Below are positions 17,230 through 26,195 of a DNA stretch of 64,000 nt, in pieces. The stretch is taken from positions 1 to 64,000 of the forward strand of contig CALKCL010000021.1 in the NCBI GenBank assembly GCA_938082545.1, written 5' to 3'. The position numbers were made by a program, and so were the translations under genes. The notes beneath the pieces are model-generated. The model was not told the origin of the DNA. It searched no databases and saw nothing but the letters and a program-made list of their open reading frames with translations. Source of the stretch: an uncultured Gammaproteobacteria bacterium. GTDB lineage: Bacteria; Pseudomonadota; Gammaproteobacteria; Ga0077536. Numbering within the stretch: position 1 is the stretch's first letter; every line of letters starts with the position of its first letter.

Positions 17230-18951
17230 ATGAGAAAGTATCTCCACATTGACGTAGATGATAAATCAACGAGGGAAGAACAGTTTGTTGGGGAACAGAT
17301 AGCTAGAGCAGGCAGATATTTCATCGCTAAGACTTTGGTGGACTTAGATGTTGCAAAGGTTGACCCGTTGGGGCCCGACAATCCTCTTATATTTTCGGCA
17401 GGCCCTTTTGCGGGAAGTAATTTTTCTAATGCTAACCGGACCAGTGTCGGGTGTAAAAGCCCACTTACTGGAGGGATAAAAGAAGCCAATGCAGGCGGTT
17501 CCTTTGGATTGGCTATGGGACAGCTTGAAATTGCAGGCTTTACTCTTTATGGCATCAGTGAGGAATGGCAGGTCATTCATTTGAAAAAAGATGGTTCTAT
17601 AGGATGGAGTTCTGCAGATGCCTTTTTGGGTAAAGGGACTGTTGAATGTGCGGCGATGTTACATGAGAAGTTTGGATCAAAAGTCAGCCTGGCAATTTGT
17701 GGCCCTGTTGGTGAGTATGGCGGATTAATTTCCGGTATTTCAATGAGCGACACAGATCAGCGCCCATCCAGAATTGCCGCGAGAGGCGGAGTGGGTGCCG
17801 TCATGGGTTCGAAGAAAATCAAGGCAATTGTGATTGACTTGCATAAAATGCCAGGTTTTGCTGATCGAAAAAGGCTGTTGAAAGGGATTAAAGAATATGG
17901 ACGTATGATCCGAGAAGATGATGCCACTATGGCTCTTAAGGACTACGGCACCGCGATGATGGGCGATTACACCAATTATGTAGGTGGCCTGCCGACAAAC
18001 AACTTTAGTGCAGGTAGTCAGGCTGCGGGTGAGGGCGACATATTCGAAATGGGTGGACAGCATATCCGCGAACGAAATATGGAAAGAGGAGGCGAAACGT
18101 CGCATGCATGTATGCCTGGATGTATGATCGAATGCAGTAATGTGTACGTGGATGAGAAAGGGGAAGAGATAACTTCGCCAGTCGAATACGAGACATTAGG
18201 GATCATGGGTACTAACTGTGGAATCACTGATCCTGATGATTTGGCTCGACTCAATTGGCATGCAAATGATCTCGGGATAGATACCATCGAGACCGGTGCT
18301 GCGATGGGTGTTCTTTTGGATGCTGGCCTAGCAGAGTTTGGCGATGTTGATTTCCTGACCTCAGTAATGCAAGAAATACGGGAAGGGACCGAAAATGGAA
18401 AGCTTTGGGCCCAAGGGACAGGCGCTGTGGGGAAACATTATAAGGTCCACAGAACTCCAGTCATCAAAAACCAAAGTATCAGCGCATATGATCCAAGAGT
18501 TATTGAGGTTACTGGGCTTTCAATGATGCTGACGGCGCAAGGAGCAGATCATACTACGGGAAACGCGGCAAAATATGAATGCAGTGGAAAAGGGGTGAAA
18601 GAGTTAGTAGCTGTAAGTATGGATGCCCAAGTAATATGCGCTACCGCGGACTCTCTCGGTTTATGCTTGTTTGGACGGTCGGTTACAAATACAAACGTAG
18701 AAATGATAGTTGGCTTGATTAACGACGCGCTAGGAACAGACCTTGAGCCTGAGTTCTTCTATGAGATCGGGAAAGAAACTTTGCTCTTGGAAGACGAATT
18801 CAATAAAGGAGCTGGTTTTACTGAGATTGATGATGAACTACCCGAGTTCTTTTATGAGGAAGCTCTAAGCCCGAGTAATCAAGTTGCCCGCTTCCATGCG
18901 CAGGAGGTTAATGAGGCACTGCGCGAGTGGTGGTCAGAAAACGCTGCATAA
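17230..18951 (+). CDS. Aldehyde ferredoxin oxidoreductase family (tungsten/molybdenum bis-pterin) protein
   Basis: This 573-residue AOR-family protein has the N-terminal DPLGPDNPLIFSAGPFAG and KSPLTGGIKEANAGG segments that bind the bis-pterin cofactor. Cys294, Cys298 and Cys302 (ACMPGCMIECSN) with Cys479 (GLCLFG) are the likely [4Fe-4S] ligands. The first spacing is CX3C rather than the CX2C of Pyrococcus AOR; I recall the CMPGC form from other AOR-like paralogues. The family oxidises aldehydes, or reduces acids, with ferredoxin and is usually associated with anaerobes. No ferredoxin partner gene is adjacent. Substrate unknown. A ribosome-binding site AGGTG precedes the ATG. Confidence 0.92.
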   Translation: MRKYLHIDVDDKSTREEQFVGEQIARAGRYFIAKTLVDLDVAKVDPLGPDNPLIFSAGPFAGSNFSNANRTSVGCKSPLTGGIKEANAGGSFGLAMGQLEIAGFTLYGISEEWQVIHLKKDGSIGWSSADAFLGKGTVECAAMLHEKFGSKVSLAICGPVGEYGGLISGISMSDTDQRPSRIAARGGVGAVMGSKKIKAIVIDLHKMPGFADRKRLLKGIKEYGRMIREDDATMALKDYGTAMMGDYTNYVGGLPTNNFSAGSQAAGEGDIFEMGGQHIRERNMERGGETSHACMPGCMIECSNVYVDEKGEEITSPVEYETLGIMGTNCGITDPDDLARLNWHANDLGIDTIETGAAMGVLLDAGLAEFGDVDFLTSVMQEIREGTENGKLWAQGTGAVGKHYKVHRTPVIKNQSISAYDPRVIEVTGLSMMLTAQGADHTTGNAAKYECSGKGVKELVAVSMDAQVICATADSLGLCLFGRSVTNTNVEMIVGLINDALGTDLEPEFFYEIGKETLLLEDEFNKGAGFTEIDDELPEFFYEEALSPSNQVARFHAQEVNEALREWWSENAA

Positions 18952-18986
18952 GCGAAATCCCCAGTGCTAAAGATCAAGGATAATAA

Positions 18987-19535
18987 ATGGGTAGAGTGAA
19001 ACTAGTCGTCTTGTTACTGACGGCATTTTTATTTCCTGCCGATATTTTGGCATCATTACCTGATACCCAAAAGAATTTCTCTCTAGAAAAATATATGGGA
19101 GATTGGTTTCAGATTGCTCTGATTCCAAATCGCTTTCAAAAGAAATGCGTAGGACAAGCGCGGGCCAACTATAGGCTTTTACTGTCTGGAGATGTGGCGA
19201 TTGTGAATCAATGCATTGAAAGGGATTTGAAACTAAAACGCGCTGACGGGATTGCTAAGATCAATAAGACGTTTAATGATAATGCTCGGCTAATGGTGCG
19301 CTTCGCACCAAAATGGTTGTCTTTATTATCCTTTGTTTGGGGTGATTACTGGGTATTGGCTATCGAGTCAGATTACTCTGCAGTGCTCGTGGGTTCGCCT
19401 GACAGAAAGTATCTATGGGTTTTGGCCCGAACCCCCACGATTTCTAAAAAAGTCTATAGACGACTTACCAGTATTGGCTTGGCACAAGGATTCAATATAT
19501 CGGAACTAGTACTGGAAGGCGCGCTTCTTGATTAG
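18987..19535 (+). CDS. Lipocalin (Blc-type), exported
   Basis: The 182-residue product begins with a Sec signal peptide (VKLVVLLLTAFLFPADILAS). It then shows the lipocalin GxW signature at YMGDWFQIALIPNRFQ (Trp40) and the later strands DYWVLAIESDYSAVLVGSP and YLWVLARTP that are characteristic of bacterial Blc proteins. No lipobox Cys is visible at the cleavage site, so it is probably periplasmic rather than a lipoprotein. Blc-type proteins bind fatty acids or lysophospholipids at the envelope. It follows the AOR gene by 35 bases. Its stop codon overlaps that of the convergent broken NTF2-like gene. Confidence 0.9.
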   Translation: MGRVKLVVLLLTAFLFPADILASLPDTQKNFSLEKYMGDWFQIALIPNRFQKKCVGQARANYRLLLSGDVAIVNQCIERDLKLKRADGIAKINKTFNDNARLMVRFAPKWLSLLSFVWGDYWVLAIESDYSAVLVGSPDRKYLWVLARTPTISKKVYRRLTSIGLAQGFNISELVLEGALLD

Positions 19536-19921
19536 CTGAACACTGAAGTGACATGCTCTGTATCTAAGTATTCCCTTACGGCAATTATTTTTCCTTTATT
19601 GATGACCATCATGAAGTGATAAATATTCTTATAAGTCTTTCCATTACTTATTTCTCCATAAGATGTAGCTTCTGCTGAAACTCGATCATCTTCGGCGGTC
19701 ATCAAGTTAGGCGTAACCGTTAATCCATTGGGTGCTAAAGGGACCACTTTCTCTAATAGGGTAGAAAATTCGCTTTTCGAATAAGTGCCTGACAGGCTTG
19801 TTGAGCCAGCAACCCACCAAGTAGCATCATGACTTAACATGTCGAGAGCTGAGGAATAATCGCCAGCAGAAAAATTTTCTCAGAACTGTAGGACTATCTT
19901 TTTGTTACTTTCAGCATCCAT
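19532..19921 (-). pseudogene. NTF2-like / SnoaL-like gene interrupted by an in-frame TGA at codon 14
   Basis: Reading from an ATG at 19921, which has an AAAGGGAT ribosome-binding site, gives MDAESNKKIVLQF, a TGA at 19880-19882, then ENFSAGDYSSALDML and a normal NTF2-like domain to the stop at 19532. The residue replaced is where relatives carry Trp or Phe, so TGG to TGA is the simple explanation. The rest of the frame is intact, so decay is recent, or translation restarts at the ATG at 19838-19840 to give 102 residues lacking the first helix. A sequencing error is possible. I see no convincing SECIS after the TGA. Confidence 0.7.
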
Positions 19922-20099
19922 ATCTCTATCCCTTTAAACACTAAACTTGAGCCTCTAGAGCTTAACTGAAAGGTACTTCATAGAATAGCCTTGTGAGTAT
20001 TCACGCCCTACGTTGGTAGAGTAATCGCAACATTGATTTTTCTGTCTGAATAAACCAAGCTCTCACCCCAACATCTAAAATATTTGAAAGGACTGGAAG

Positions 20100-21671
20100 A
20101 TGAGGCCGATAGACTACTTTGAACGGGGAGTTAGATTGGATCCCGACCGCACTTTTTTGGCGAGCGAGGATATTAAATACTCCTACCGGGATGCCAAAAA
20201 GTTGATTGATGCGGCTACTAAAGGTTTATATGCAGCTGGGTTTGAGATCGGAGACTCGATAGCCGTGTACTCTCATAACCATGCAAGTGCTGTTTTGGGA
20301 GTGTTCTCTAGTATGAACGCTGGCGGGGCATGGATTCCTGTAAATGTTCGCAACAGTGCTGCTACAAATGCTGAGTACATGTCGTATACACGAACGAAGT
20401 GGCTCTTCTACCACTCCCAAGTCTCTGAACAGGTTTCAGAATGTATTCCATTACTGCCAGAGCTTAAAGGGGTGATTTGTTTGGATAGGAAGGATAACGG
20501 TCACCCTTCCTTAGTAGATTTTTCTGATGCTGGGAAAATGGTTGATATCCCTGATTGGTCTGATCCGTTTGGAGCTCCAAATATGGTCTTTTCTCGTTGG
20601 CCGACAGGCGGGACTACAGGGCCTTCGAAAGGCGTAGAGATAAGTAATGCAAATATTTTGACGATGTTCGAACTAGGCTTGAAACACTATGTGGGCGAGG
20701 ACACAAAAGATGTCGTCCATTTGGCTGTTGCGCCCATCACCCATGCAGCGGGTGTTATTATTGGTATCTTTTCTGCGGTCGCGGGAACTACTATTGTGCA
20801 TCCGGTATTTGATCCTAAGAAAGTACTTGAGAGTATCACTCGTGACAAAGTGACACATATATTTCTTCCACCGACTGCTTATTACGCTCTACTTGAGTAC
20901 CCTGATGTCAAATCATATGACTGTTCAAGTTTGAGGCAAATTTTGATCGCCGCCGCACCAGTTTCGCCTGATAAATTTCGAAGAGGGGTTGAGGTTTTTG
21001 GAGATGTGATATGTCAGTGTTATGGACAAGCAGAAGCTCCGATGTTGATTTCAATGCTGGCACCTGAGGTTGTGTCTGCCGCGGCCTCAGGATACAAACC
21101 GGAGCGACTGAAAAGTTGTGGGAAGGTGACTTCCTGTACTGAGGTAGCCATTTTAGATGACTCTGGTAATGTGTTGTCGGTTGGTGAGCGAGGAGAAATT
21201 TGTTGTCGTGGACCACTAGTTACTCTTGGATACTTTGAAAAGCCCGAAGCTACAGCAGAGGCGCGCTTATATGGCTGGCACCACACGGGTGATGTCGGTT
21301 ATCTGGATGACGATGATTATCTTTACATAGTCGATCGCAAGAAAGACATGATCATCACTGGTGGATTTAATGTTTTCGCGACTGAGGTCGAATCGCCAAT
21401 CTTAGAAATACCTGGCGTCTTAGAATGCGCTGTAATCGGCGTGCCCGACGAGCGTTGGGGAGAGTCTATTAAGGCAATAGTTGTGCTAAATCCGGGTATA
21501 GAGATGTTACCTGAACAAATAGTGGACAGCTGTAAAGACAAACTTGGAGGGGTAAAAACTCCTAAATCTGTCGAGGTCTGGGACGAGATCCCCAAAACAG
21601 CAGTCGGTAAAACTGATAAAAAAGCGATCAGAGCTAAATTTTGGGGTCAATCTGATCGGCTGGTAAATTAA
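20100..21671 (+). CDS. Acyl-CoA synthetase / AMP-dependent ligase
   Basis: This 523-residue ANL-superfamily enzyme carries the ATP-binding loop TGGTTGPSKGVEIS (about residues 168-181). CYGQAEAPM is the adenine-binding A5 motif, and GWHHTGDVGYLDDD with DRKKDMIITGGFNV are the A7/A8 hinge motifs. The catalytic Lys near the C-terminus lies in KTAVGKTDKKAIR. It activates a carboxylic acid to its CoA thioester via an acyl-AMP. An AAAGGA site precedes the ATG. The stop and the start of the following SDR share one base (TAATG), so both form one unit. Chain length or aromatic preference cannot be read. Confidence 0.93.
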   Translation: MRPIDYFERGVRLDPDRTFLASEDIKYSYRDAKKLIDAATKGLYAAGFEIGDSIAVYSHNHASAVLGVFSSMNAGGAWIPVNVRNSAATNAEYMSYTRTKWLFYHSQVSEQVSECIPLLPELKGVICLDRKDNGHPSLVDFSDAGKMVDIPDWSDPFGAPNMVFSRWPTGGTTGPSKGVEISNANILTMFELGLKHYVGEDTKDVVHLAVAPITHAAGVIIGIFSAVAGTTIVHPVFDPKKVLESITRDKVTHIFLPPTAYYALLEYPDVKSYDCSSLRQILIAAAPVSPDKFRRGVEVFGDVICQCYGQAEAPMLISMLAPEVVSAAASGYKPERLKSCGKVTSCTEVAILDDSGNVLSVGERGEICCRGPLVTLGYFEKPEATAEARLYGWHHTGDVGYLDDDDYLYIVDRKKDMIITGGFNVFATEVESPILEIPGVLECAVIGVPDERWGESIKAIVVLNPGIEMLPEQIVDSCKDKLGGVKTPKSVEVWDEIPKTAVGKTDKKAIRAKFWGQSDRLVN

Positions 21672-22414
21672 TGACCTCGCCCAAAACAGCAGTTATTACT
21701 GGCGCTGGAAGTGGTATCGGCAGACAAACCGCTCAGTCGTTCTTGGACAATGGCTATCGCGTGGCTCTATTAGGGCGAAGAGAAGACCAGCTCCGAGAAA
21801 CAGCTGATGGGAGAGATGATATTATTCTTCTTCCTTGTGACGTGGGTCGCCCTGACTCCGTCGTAGCCGCTTTTGAAGAGGTTTATAGTCGATGGGGATA
21901 TTTGAATGTTCTCTTCAACAATGCAGGTATAGGATCGCCGTCTAATTTAATCGATGAAACTTCAGTAGACACATGGCTTGCGATGGTCAATACAAATTTG
22001 ACAGGTTCATTTTTGTGCGCGCGCGAGGCCTTTCGAATAATGCGTAATCAAAGACCACAAGGCGGTCGTATAATCAATAATGGGTCTATATCTGCACACA
22101 CTCCTAGACCAGGGTCGGTACCTTACACGACTACAAAACACGCGATAACTGGATTGACAAAAAGCTTGTCGTTGGACGGACGTCCGTTTGATATTTGTTG
22201 CAGCCAGATTGATATAGGGAATGCTTTGACTGGGATGGCGACTCCAATGACACAAGGGGTTCCTCAAGCTGATGGCTCTGTAAGAGCGGAAGCGACAATG
22301 GATGTCACCCTAGTTGCAGATGCTGTGCTACAGATCGCAAATCTCCCGCTGCAGGCAAATATTCAATTTATGACACTTATGGCAAATAGAATGCCTTTTG
22401 TAGGCCGCGGATAA
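21671..22414 (+). CDS. Short-chain dehydrogenase/reductase
   Basis: This 247-residue classical SDR has VITGAGSGIG (residues 8-17), NNAG near 83, catalytic Ser139 in NNGSIS, and Tyr152/Lys156 in PYTTTK. It should act on a hydroxy- or ketoacyl compound with NAD(P)(H). It overlaps the acyl-CoA synthetase by one base, so the two are translationally coupled and likely consecutive in one pathway. The tandem LLM genes follow 118 bases downstream on the same strand. Confidence 0.92.
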   Translation: MTSPKTAVITGAGSGIGRQTAQSFLDNGYRVALLGRREDQLRETADGRDDIILLPCDVGRPDSVVAAFEEVYSRWGYLNVLFNNAGIGSPSNLIDETSVDTWLAMVNTNLTGSFLCAREAFRIMRNQRPQGGRIINNGSISAHTPRPGSVPYTTTKHAITGLTKSLSLDGRPFDICCSQIDIGNALTGMATPMTQGVPQADGSVRAEATMDVTLVADAVLQIANLPLQANIQFMTLMANRMPFVGRG

Positions 22415-22532
22415 GGGCTGCATCAGTAGCGATAGTCTCGTATATTTCTTGCAATAAACCCTATTAGTGTTAATGTTTTTAGACATGGTTGTATTTCAGA
22501 ATCTGTTCTAGAAGCCAAGTAGGGTAGCCGTT

Positions 22533-23615
22533 ATGAGGTTTTCTGTCACGATTGACCCAAATATCAATGATTGGGATATAGTTCGATACGCTGAGGAACT
22601 TGGTTTTGATCGCGCCTGGGTCCCTGACTCACAAATGATCTGGTCCGATTGCTATGCTCTTATGGCCTTAGCTGCGACGAATACTAAACGAATCGAGATT
22701 GGCACAGGTGTAGCAATAGCGGGAACTCGTATTGCGCCCGTTACCGCGCATTCTATCGCGACGATTAATCAGTTAGCTCCTGGAAGAATATTTTTGGGCA
22801 TCGGTACTGGTCATACAGCGATGCGGGTCATGGGGCAGAATCCGCTTCCTGTCGGAGAATTTAGAGAGTACTTGCGTGTGCTTCGAGGACTGTTGAGTGG
22901 TGAGGCAGTTGATTATACCTATCGAGGACGGACTAAAGAGATCCAGTTTTTACATCGAGACAGATATTACTTAAATTTAGACAATAAAATACCAATTTAC
23001 GTTGCAGCTAATGGACCAAAAGCGTGCGAAGCTACGGGTGCGTATGGGGATGGTTGGATAACTATTGGTGATGCGGGAGATGAAATCTCAAGCCGACTGG
23101 AGCAGATTCATGGCGGAGCACAGGCTTCGGGTCGGACATTAGATGACAGCTTTCAAACATCATTTTTGACAGCACCATGTATTTTGCGAAACGGAGATAA
23201 GTTAACGGATGACCGAGTCATTAACGAAGTAGGATCATGGGTGACAACTGAGCTGCATTTCTTCTACGAGATCTGGAAAAAAGCAGGTAAGAAAAATGAC
23301 ATGATTCCCAAACATTTCGAGAACATATGGGACGATTACTTAGAGAGGGTAAATAAATTTAGTCTTCCTGAAAATGCTAGATTTCGGCAGGTCCATCTCG
23401 ATCATGCTACTCACATCGTACCTGAAGAGCGTCGGTTTGTGACGCCTGAGGCGATCAAGGCTTGCTGTTTCGTTGGGACTCCTGACGAGATCATAGAGCG
23501 GATCAAGGAAAAGGAAAAAAATGGCGTGAAAGAAATCAACATCATGCCCTCGTCAGAATCTCAGCGGAAAGTTTATCGAGACTTTATGGAACTGGTGATA
23601 CCCACGTTTAGATAA
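22533..23615 (+). CDS. LLM-class flavin-dependent oxidoreductase, tandem copy 1
   Basis: The 360-residue luciferase-like (TIM-barrel) protein begins RFSVTIDPNINDW and contains TKRIEIGTGVAI, GTRIAPVTAHSIATI and FLGIGTGHTAMRVMG. This pattern is common to F420-dependent reductases of the methylenetetrahydromethanopterin reductase type and to some FMN monooxygenases. The cofactor cannot be settled from sequence. The next gene encodes a gapless paralogue of identical length. No strong ribosome-binding site precedes the ATG. Likely role: redox step on the substrate activated by the synthetase and SDR upstream. Confidence 0.88.
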   Translation: MRFSVTIDPNINDWDIVRYAEELGFDRAWVPDSQMIWSDCYALMALAATNTKRIEIGTGVAIAGTRIAPVTAHSIATINQLAPGRIFLGIGTGHTAMRVMGQNPLPVGEFREYLRVLRGLLSGEAVDYTYRGRTKEIQFLHRDRYYLNLDNKIPIYVAANGPKACEATGAYGDGWITIGDAGDEISSRLEQIHGGAQASGRTLDDSFQTSFLTAPCILRNGDKLTDDRVINEVGSWVTTELHFFYEIWKKAGKKNDMIPKHFENIWDDYLERVNKFSLPENARFRQVHLDHATHIVPEERRFVTPEAIKACCFVGTPDEIIERIKEKEKNGVKEINIMPSSESQRKVYRDFMELVIPTFR

Positions 23616-23632
23616 GATCACAACTAGGTCGT

Positions 23633-23677
23633 CAACCTTATACTTTATTGCTAATAAGGTTGGTATCAAAATATAAT
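23633..23677 (+). promoter_or_regulatory. Promoter with overlapping dyad before LLM copy 2
   Basis: A perfect 9-base inverted repeat, CAACCTTAT at 23633-23641 and ATAAGGTTG at 23654-23662, flanks a 12-base centre. TTGCTA at 23648-23653 (a 4 of 6 match to the -35 box) is followed after 18 bases by TATAAT at 23672-23677, a perfect -10 box. The dyad therefore straddles the -35 region, the position expected of an operator; it could also be a weak hairpin ending the transcript of copy 1. Nothing comparable precedes copy 1. Confidence 0.5.
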
Positions 23678-23734
23678 ATGCTTTCTTGTAGAGTCATGTC
23701 TCTGTTGAAAGCTTTTATTAAAAGGAATTTTTTC

Positions 23735-24817
23735 ATGAAATTTGCCGTTACTATCGATCCGAATATTAATCGTTGGGACCTCATTCGATATGCTGAGGAG
23801 TTGGGCTATGACCGCGCGTGGGTTCCAGATTCTCAGATGATTTGGTCTGATTGCTATGCAACCTTAGCGTTGGCCGCGGTGAATACCAAACGCATAGAAA
23901 TTGGAACCGGTGTTGCGATTCCAGGTACTAGAATTGCACCAGTGACTGCTCACTCGATCGGTACGATAAATCAGTTGGCGCCTGGGCGCACATTTTTAGG
24001 GATAGGTACTGGTCACACTGCGATGCGTGTTATGGGTCAAGATCCCATGCCAGTGAAGGAGTTCCGAGAATACCTAAGAGTACTGCGTGCTTTGCTCGAT
24101 GGGGATGCCGTTGATTATACCTATCGAGGAAGAACTCAAGAAATACAGTTCTTACATCGTGATCGTTATTACTTGAATTTAGATAACAAAATACCTATTT
24201 ATGTGGCAGCTAATGGACCTAAAGCTCTTGAGGCGACGGGTGCTTACGGGGATGGTTGGATAACTATAGGAGGAGCTCCGACAGAGATCTCTGATAAGTT
24301 AGAACAAATCCATGGTGGCGCTTCTGCAGTTGAAAGGACTATCGGTGAAGATTTTCAAACTTCCGTTTTGACTGCAGGCTGCGTGCTCCGTCCAGGTGAA
24401 AAATTGACCGATGAGCGAGTGATTGATGAAGTTGGCTCGTGGGTAACATGTGAACTACATTTCTTTTATGAGATCTGGAAAAAATCTGGCGAAAATAATG
24501 AAATGGTTCCTGCCCATTTCGCTAACGTCTGGGATGAATATGTCGAACGAGTAAGTAAATACTCTCTTCCAGAGGATGCTAGATTTAGACAAATTCATGA
24601 TGGGCACTGCACCTATATGCAGCCCGATGAAAGAAAATTTGTGACTCCAGAAGCTATCAAAGCCACATGCTTGGCTGGGACACCGGACGAGATTATCGAA
24701 GAGCTAAAGCAGAAAGAAAAATCGGGATTAAAGGAATTGAATATTCTTCCTGATGCAGACCAAGCGCACAAGGTATACAGAGATTTTGCCGAGTTGGTAA
24801 TGCCTGCCTTTCGATAA
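23735..24817 (+). CDS. LLM-class flavin-dependent oxidoreductase, tandem copy 2
   Basis: This 360-residue paralogue of the preceding gene aligns with it end to end without gaps and is about three-quarters identical by eye. The long shared block DYTYRGRT through KIPIYVAANGPKA is almost unchanged. The frame is open 29 codons upstream, but the ATG at 23735 has an AAAGGAA site and aligns with the start of copy 1. A -35/-10 promoter just upstream suggests independent control. Differences cluster in the 180-230 region and the C-terminal third, which may reflect altered substrate use. The gene ends 12 bases before a strong terminator hairpin. Confidence 0.88.
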   Translation: MKFAVTIDPNINRWDLIRYAEELGYDRAWVPDSQMIWSDCYATLALAAVNTKRIEIGTGVAIPGTRIAPVTAHSIGTINQLAPGRTFLGIGTGHTAMRVMGQDPMPVKEFREYLRVLRALLDGDAVDYTYRGRTQEIQFLHRDRYYLNLDNKIPIYVAANGPKALEATGAYGDGWITIGGAPTEISDKLEQIHGGASAVERTIGEDFQTSVLTAGCVLRPGEKLTDERVIDEVGSWVTCELHFFYEIWKKSGENNEMVPAHFANVWDEYVERVSKYSLPEDARFRQIHDGHCTYMQPDERKFVTPEAIKATCLAGTPDEIIEELKQKEKSGLKELNILPDADQAHKVYRDFAELVMPAFR

Positions 24818-24829
24818 AGTCTAATTGTG

Positions 24830-24858
24830 TTGGGTCGTCTTTTCCGTGGACGACCCAA
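24830..24858 (+). terminator. Bidirectional hairpin terminator between convergent genes
   Basis: A perfect 10-base stem, TTGGGTCGTC at 24830-24839 and GACGACCCAA at 24849-24858, with a 9-base loop, is followed by TAATCCTTTTAT. It lies between the LLM gene (+) and the exonuclease gene (-), so it probably serves both. Confidence 0.75.
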
Positions 24859-24866
24859 TAATCCTT

Positions 24867-25421
24867 TTATACATCTGGTTGCCAACCTTTCTCTTTTGCA
24901 ATGAAAACCATTTCAGCTACCGCGCGAGCATCGGATAGGGCTTCATGATGGGAAAGCTGTATTCCTAAATAATGGCATAAAGTATTAAGTTTGTGATTAG
25001 GAACAATATTTGGTTTCGGCCAGATCTTGGCGGCAATATGTCTATAGGTGCATACCCAGGGTGTATCCGGCATGAGCAACCCGTAATGAGTGCAACAGGA
25101 TTTTAAGACGGACTTATCAAATGAGGCATTATGCGCGGCAATAAAAGAAGCTTTGCTGAGTAAGGGTTGAATCCTTGGCCAGATCTGTAAGAAGGTTTCT
25201 TCATCTTTTACATCGTTCCAAGAGATCCCATGTATCTGCATGTTCTGAAAAGAAAACTCTGAGGTTGGAGGTTTAATTTTAATATGCATTGACTCTATAA
25301 TTTCTGAGTCACAGCAAATAATAATTCCGAGTTCGCACGCGCTATTTCTTTTCGCGTTAGCAGTTTCGAAGTCTATAGCAACGAAAGTAACAGAATTTTT
25401 CAGAGGGTTAGGTACGTTCAA
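24867..25421 (-). CDS. DEDDh 3'-5' exonuclease (DNA polymerase III epsilon-like)
   Basis: The 184-residue protein is a DEDDh exonuclease domain. Exo I is AIDFETA (Asp17, Glu19), Exo II is AAHNASFDKSVL, and Exo III is HHEALSDARAVAEM with the His-x4-Asp pattern. It resembles stand-alone exonucleases of the DnaQ group rather than the full epsilon subunit, since the C-terminal polymerase-binding part is missing. The start is a TTG at 25421 with AAGGAT upstream. It lies 9 bases after the acetoacetate-decarboxylase-like gene on the same strand. Its placement at the end of a catabolic operon seems incidental. Likely role: trimming single-stranded DNA or RNA ends. Confidence 0.88.
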   Translation of the reverse strand: MNVPNPLKNSVTFVAIDFETANAKRNSACELGIIICCDSEIIESMHIKIKPPTSEFSFQNMQIHGISWNDVKDEETFLQIWPRIQPLLSKASFIAAHNASFDKSVLKSCCTHYGLLMPDTPWVCTYRHIAAKIWPKPNIVPNHKLNTLCHYLGIQLSHHEALSDARAVAEMVFIAKEKGWQPDV

Positions 25422-25430
25422 TTACAATCC

Positions 25431-26195
25431 TTAGGGAGTTATTTTCTTCGCGCCTCCTTCTTCTGCAGGCTTGTCTAAAGAAACTTGAAAGCGGGGAGGC
25501 ATAAGATGGATGTCAACCGCAGCATAGGTTCCTGCGATCGGATATTTAGTAGTCATTGCTTCATGACCAAGAGATTTCGAGTTAAAAATTTTCTCAGCTG
25601 GTTCGCCCCGTATAACGTTCTTGAAATCATAGTTAGCCTCAAACTGCACTAGTGTTGGCGCATCATTTATTAAGCAACCATTTAATGTCGGAGAGTATTT
25701 TATTATACCGCCTGCACCTACTAGAGGGGTGCAGTTCCCTATACTCATATCGACGATAACGACATCTTTAGTTTCAATTTTCCCATGCACTTGATCATAA
25801 GATTCTTTGCAAGTGACTTTAGCTGGGCAAATTGAGAATCCGTACCGTTGTTCAAGTATTGAGCTTGCTTGTGGATTATCGCAAAAAGCTTTCATGACTA
25901 GATGTCTAGGCTTGATACCGGTCCGGCAAGCAATTCCAGTATAGGCCAGAGTGAAATCACCCATTGAGCTATCATTGCCTCGAATGAAAGTTAGACTAAA
26001 TAGGGCAGGAATACTTGGATGCAAGCTAGGAGGCAATATGCTCTCAGCAGCACTCATTTTCATTTCATAAAGCACGTAAAATATGTGAGCACCTTTCAGG
26101 GTAATTTCTGAGGTATCTTCCAAATTAAGTGGTATCTTACTAACAGCAATATCTTTCCCGTCTCCATGACCATAAAGCAATTCTATTTCGCTCAT
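25431..26195 (-). CDS. Acetoacetate decarboxylase-like protein
   Basis: The 254-residue protein resembles the acetoacetate decarboxylase superfamily. The segment AAESILPPSLHPSIPALFSL is the ADC beta-strand that positions the substrate, and EQRYGFSICPAKV parallels the region that carries the Schiff-base Lys in true ADC. I cannot confirm that Lys, and many family members are enzymes of other chemistry (ADC-like aldol/dehydratases) or of unknown role. It overlaps the LLM gene upstream by four bases (ATGA), so the two are translationally coupled and likely act on linked substrates. Confidence 0.6.
   Translation of the reverse strand: MSEIELLYGHGDGKDIAVSKIPLNLEDTSEITLKGAHIFYVLYEMKMSAAESILPPSLHPSIPALFSLTFIRGNDSSMGDFTLAYTGIACRTGIKPRHLVMKAFCDNPQASSILEQRYGFSICPAKVTCKESYDQVHGKIETKDVVIVDMSIGNCTPLVGAGGIIKYSPTLNGCLINDAPTLVQFEANYDFKNVIRGEPAEKIFNSKSLGHEAMTTKYPIAGTYAAVDIHLMPPRFQVSLDKPAEEGGAKKITP

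Noticed and set aside
19880-19882. Selenocysteine at the TGA in the NTF2-like gene
   Set aside because: The aligned residue is Trp or Phe rather than Cys, and the hairpin after it (GCTG with CAGC, 10-base loop) is weak compared with the UGSC one.
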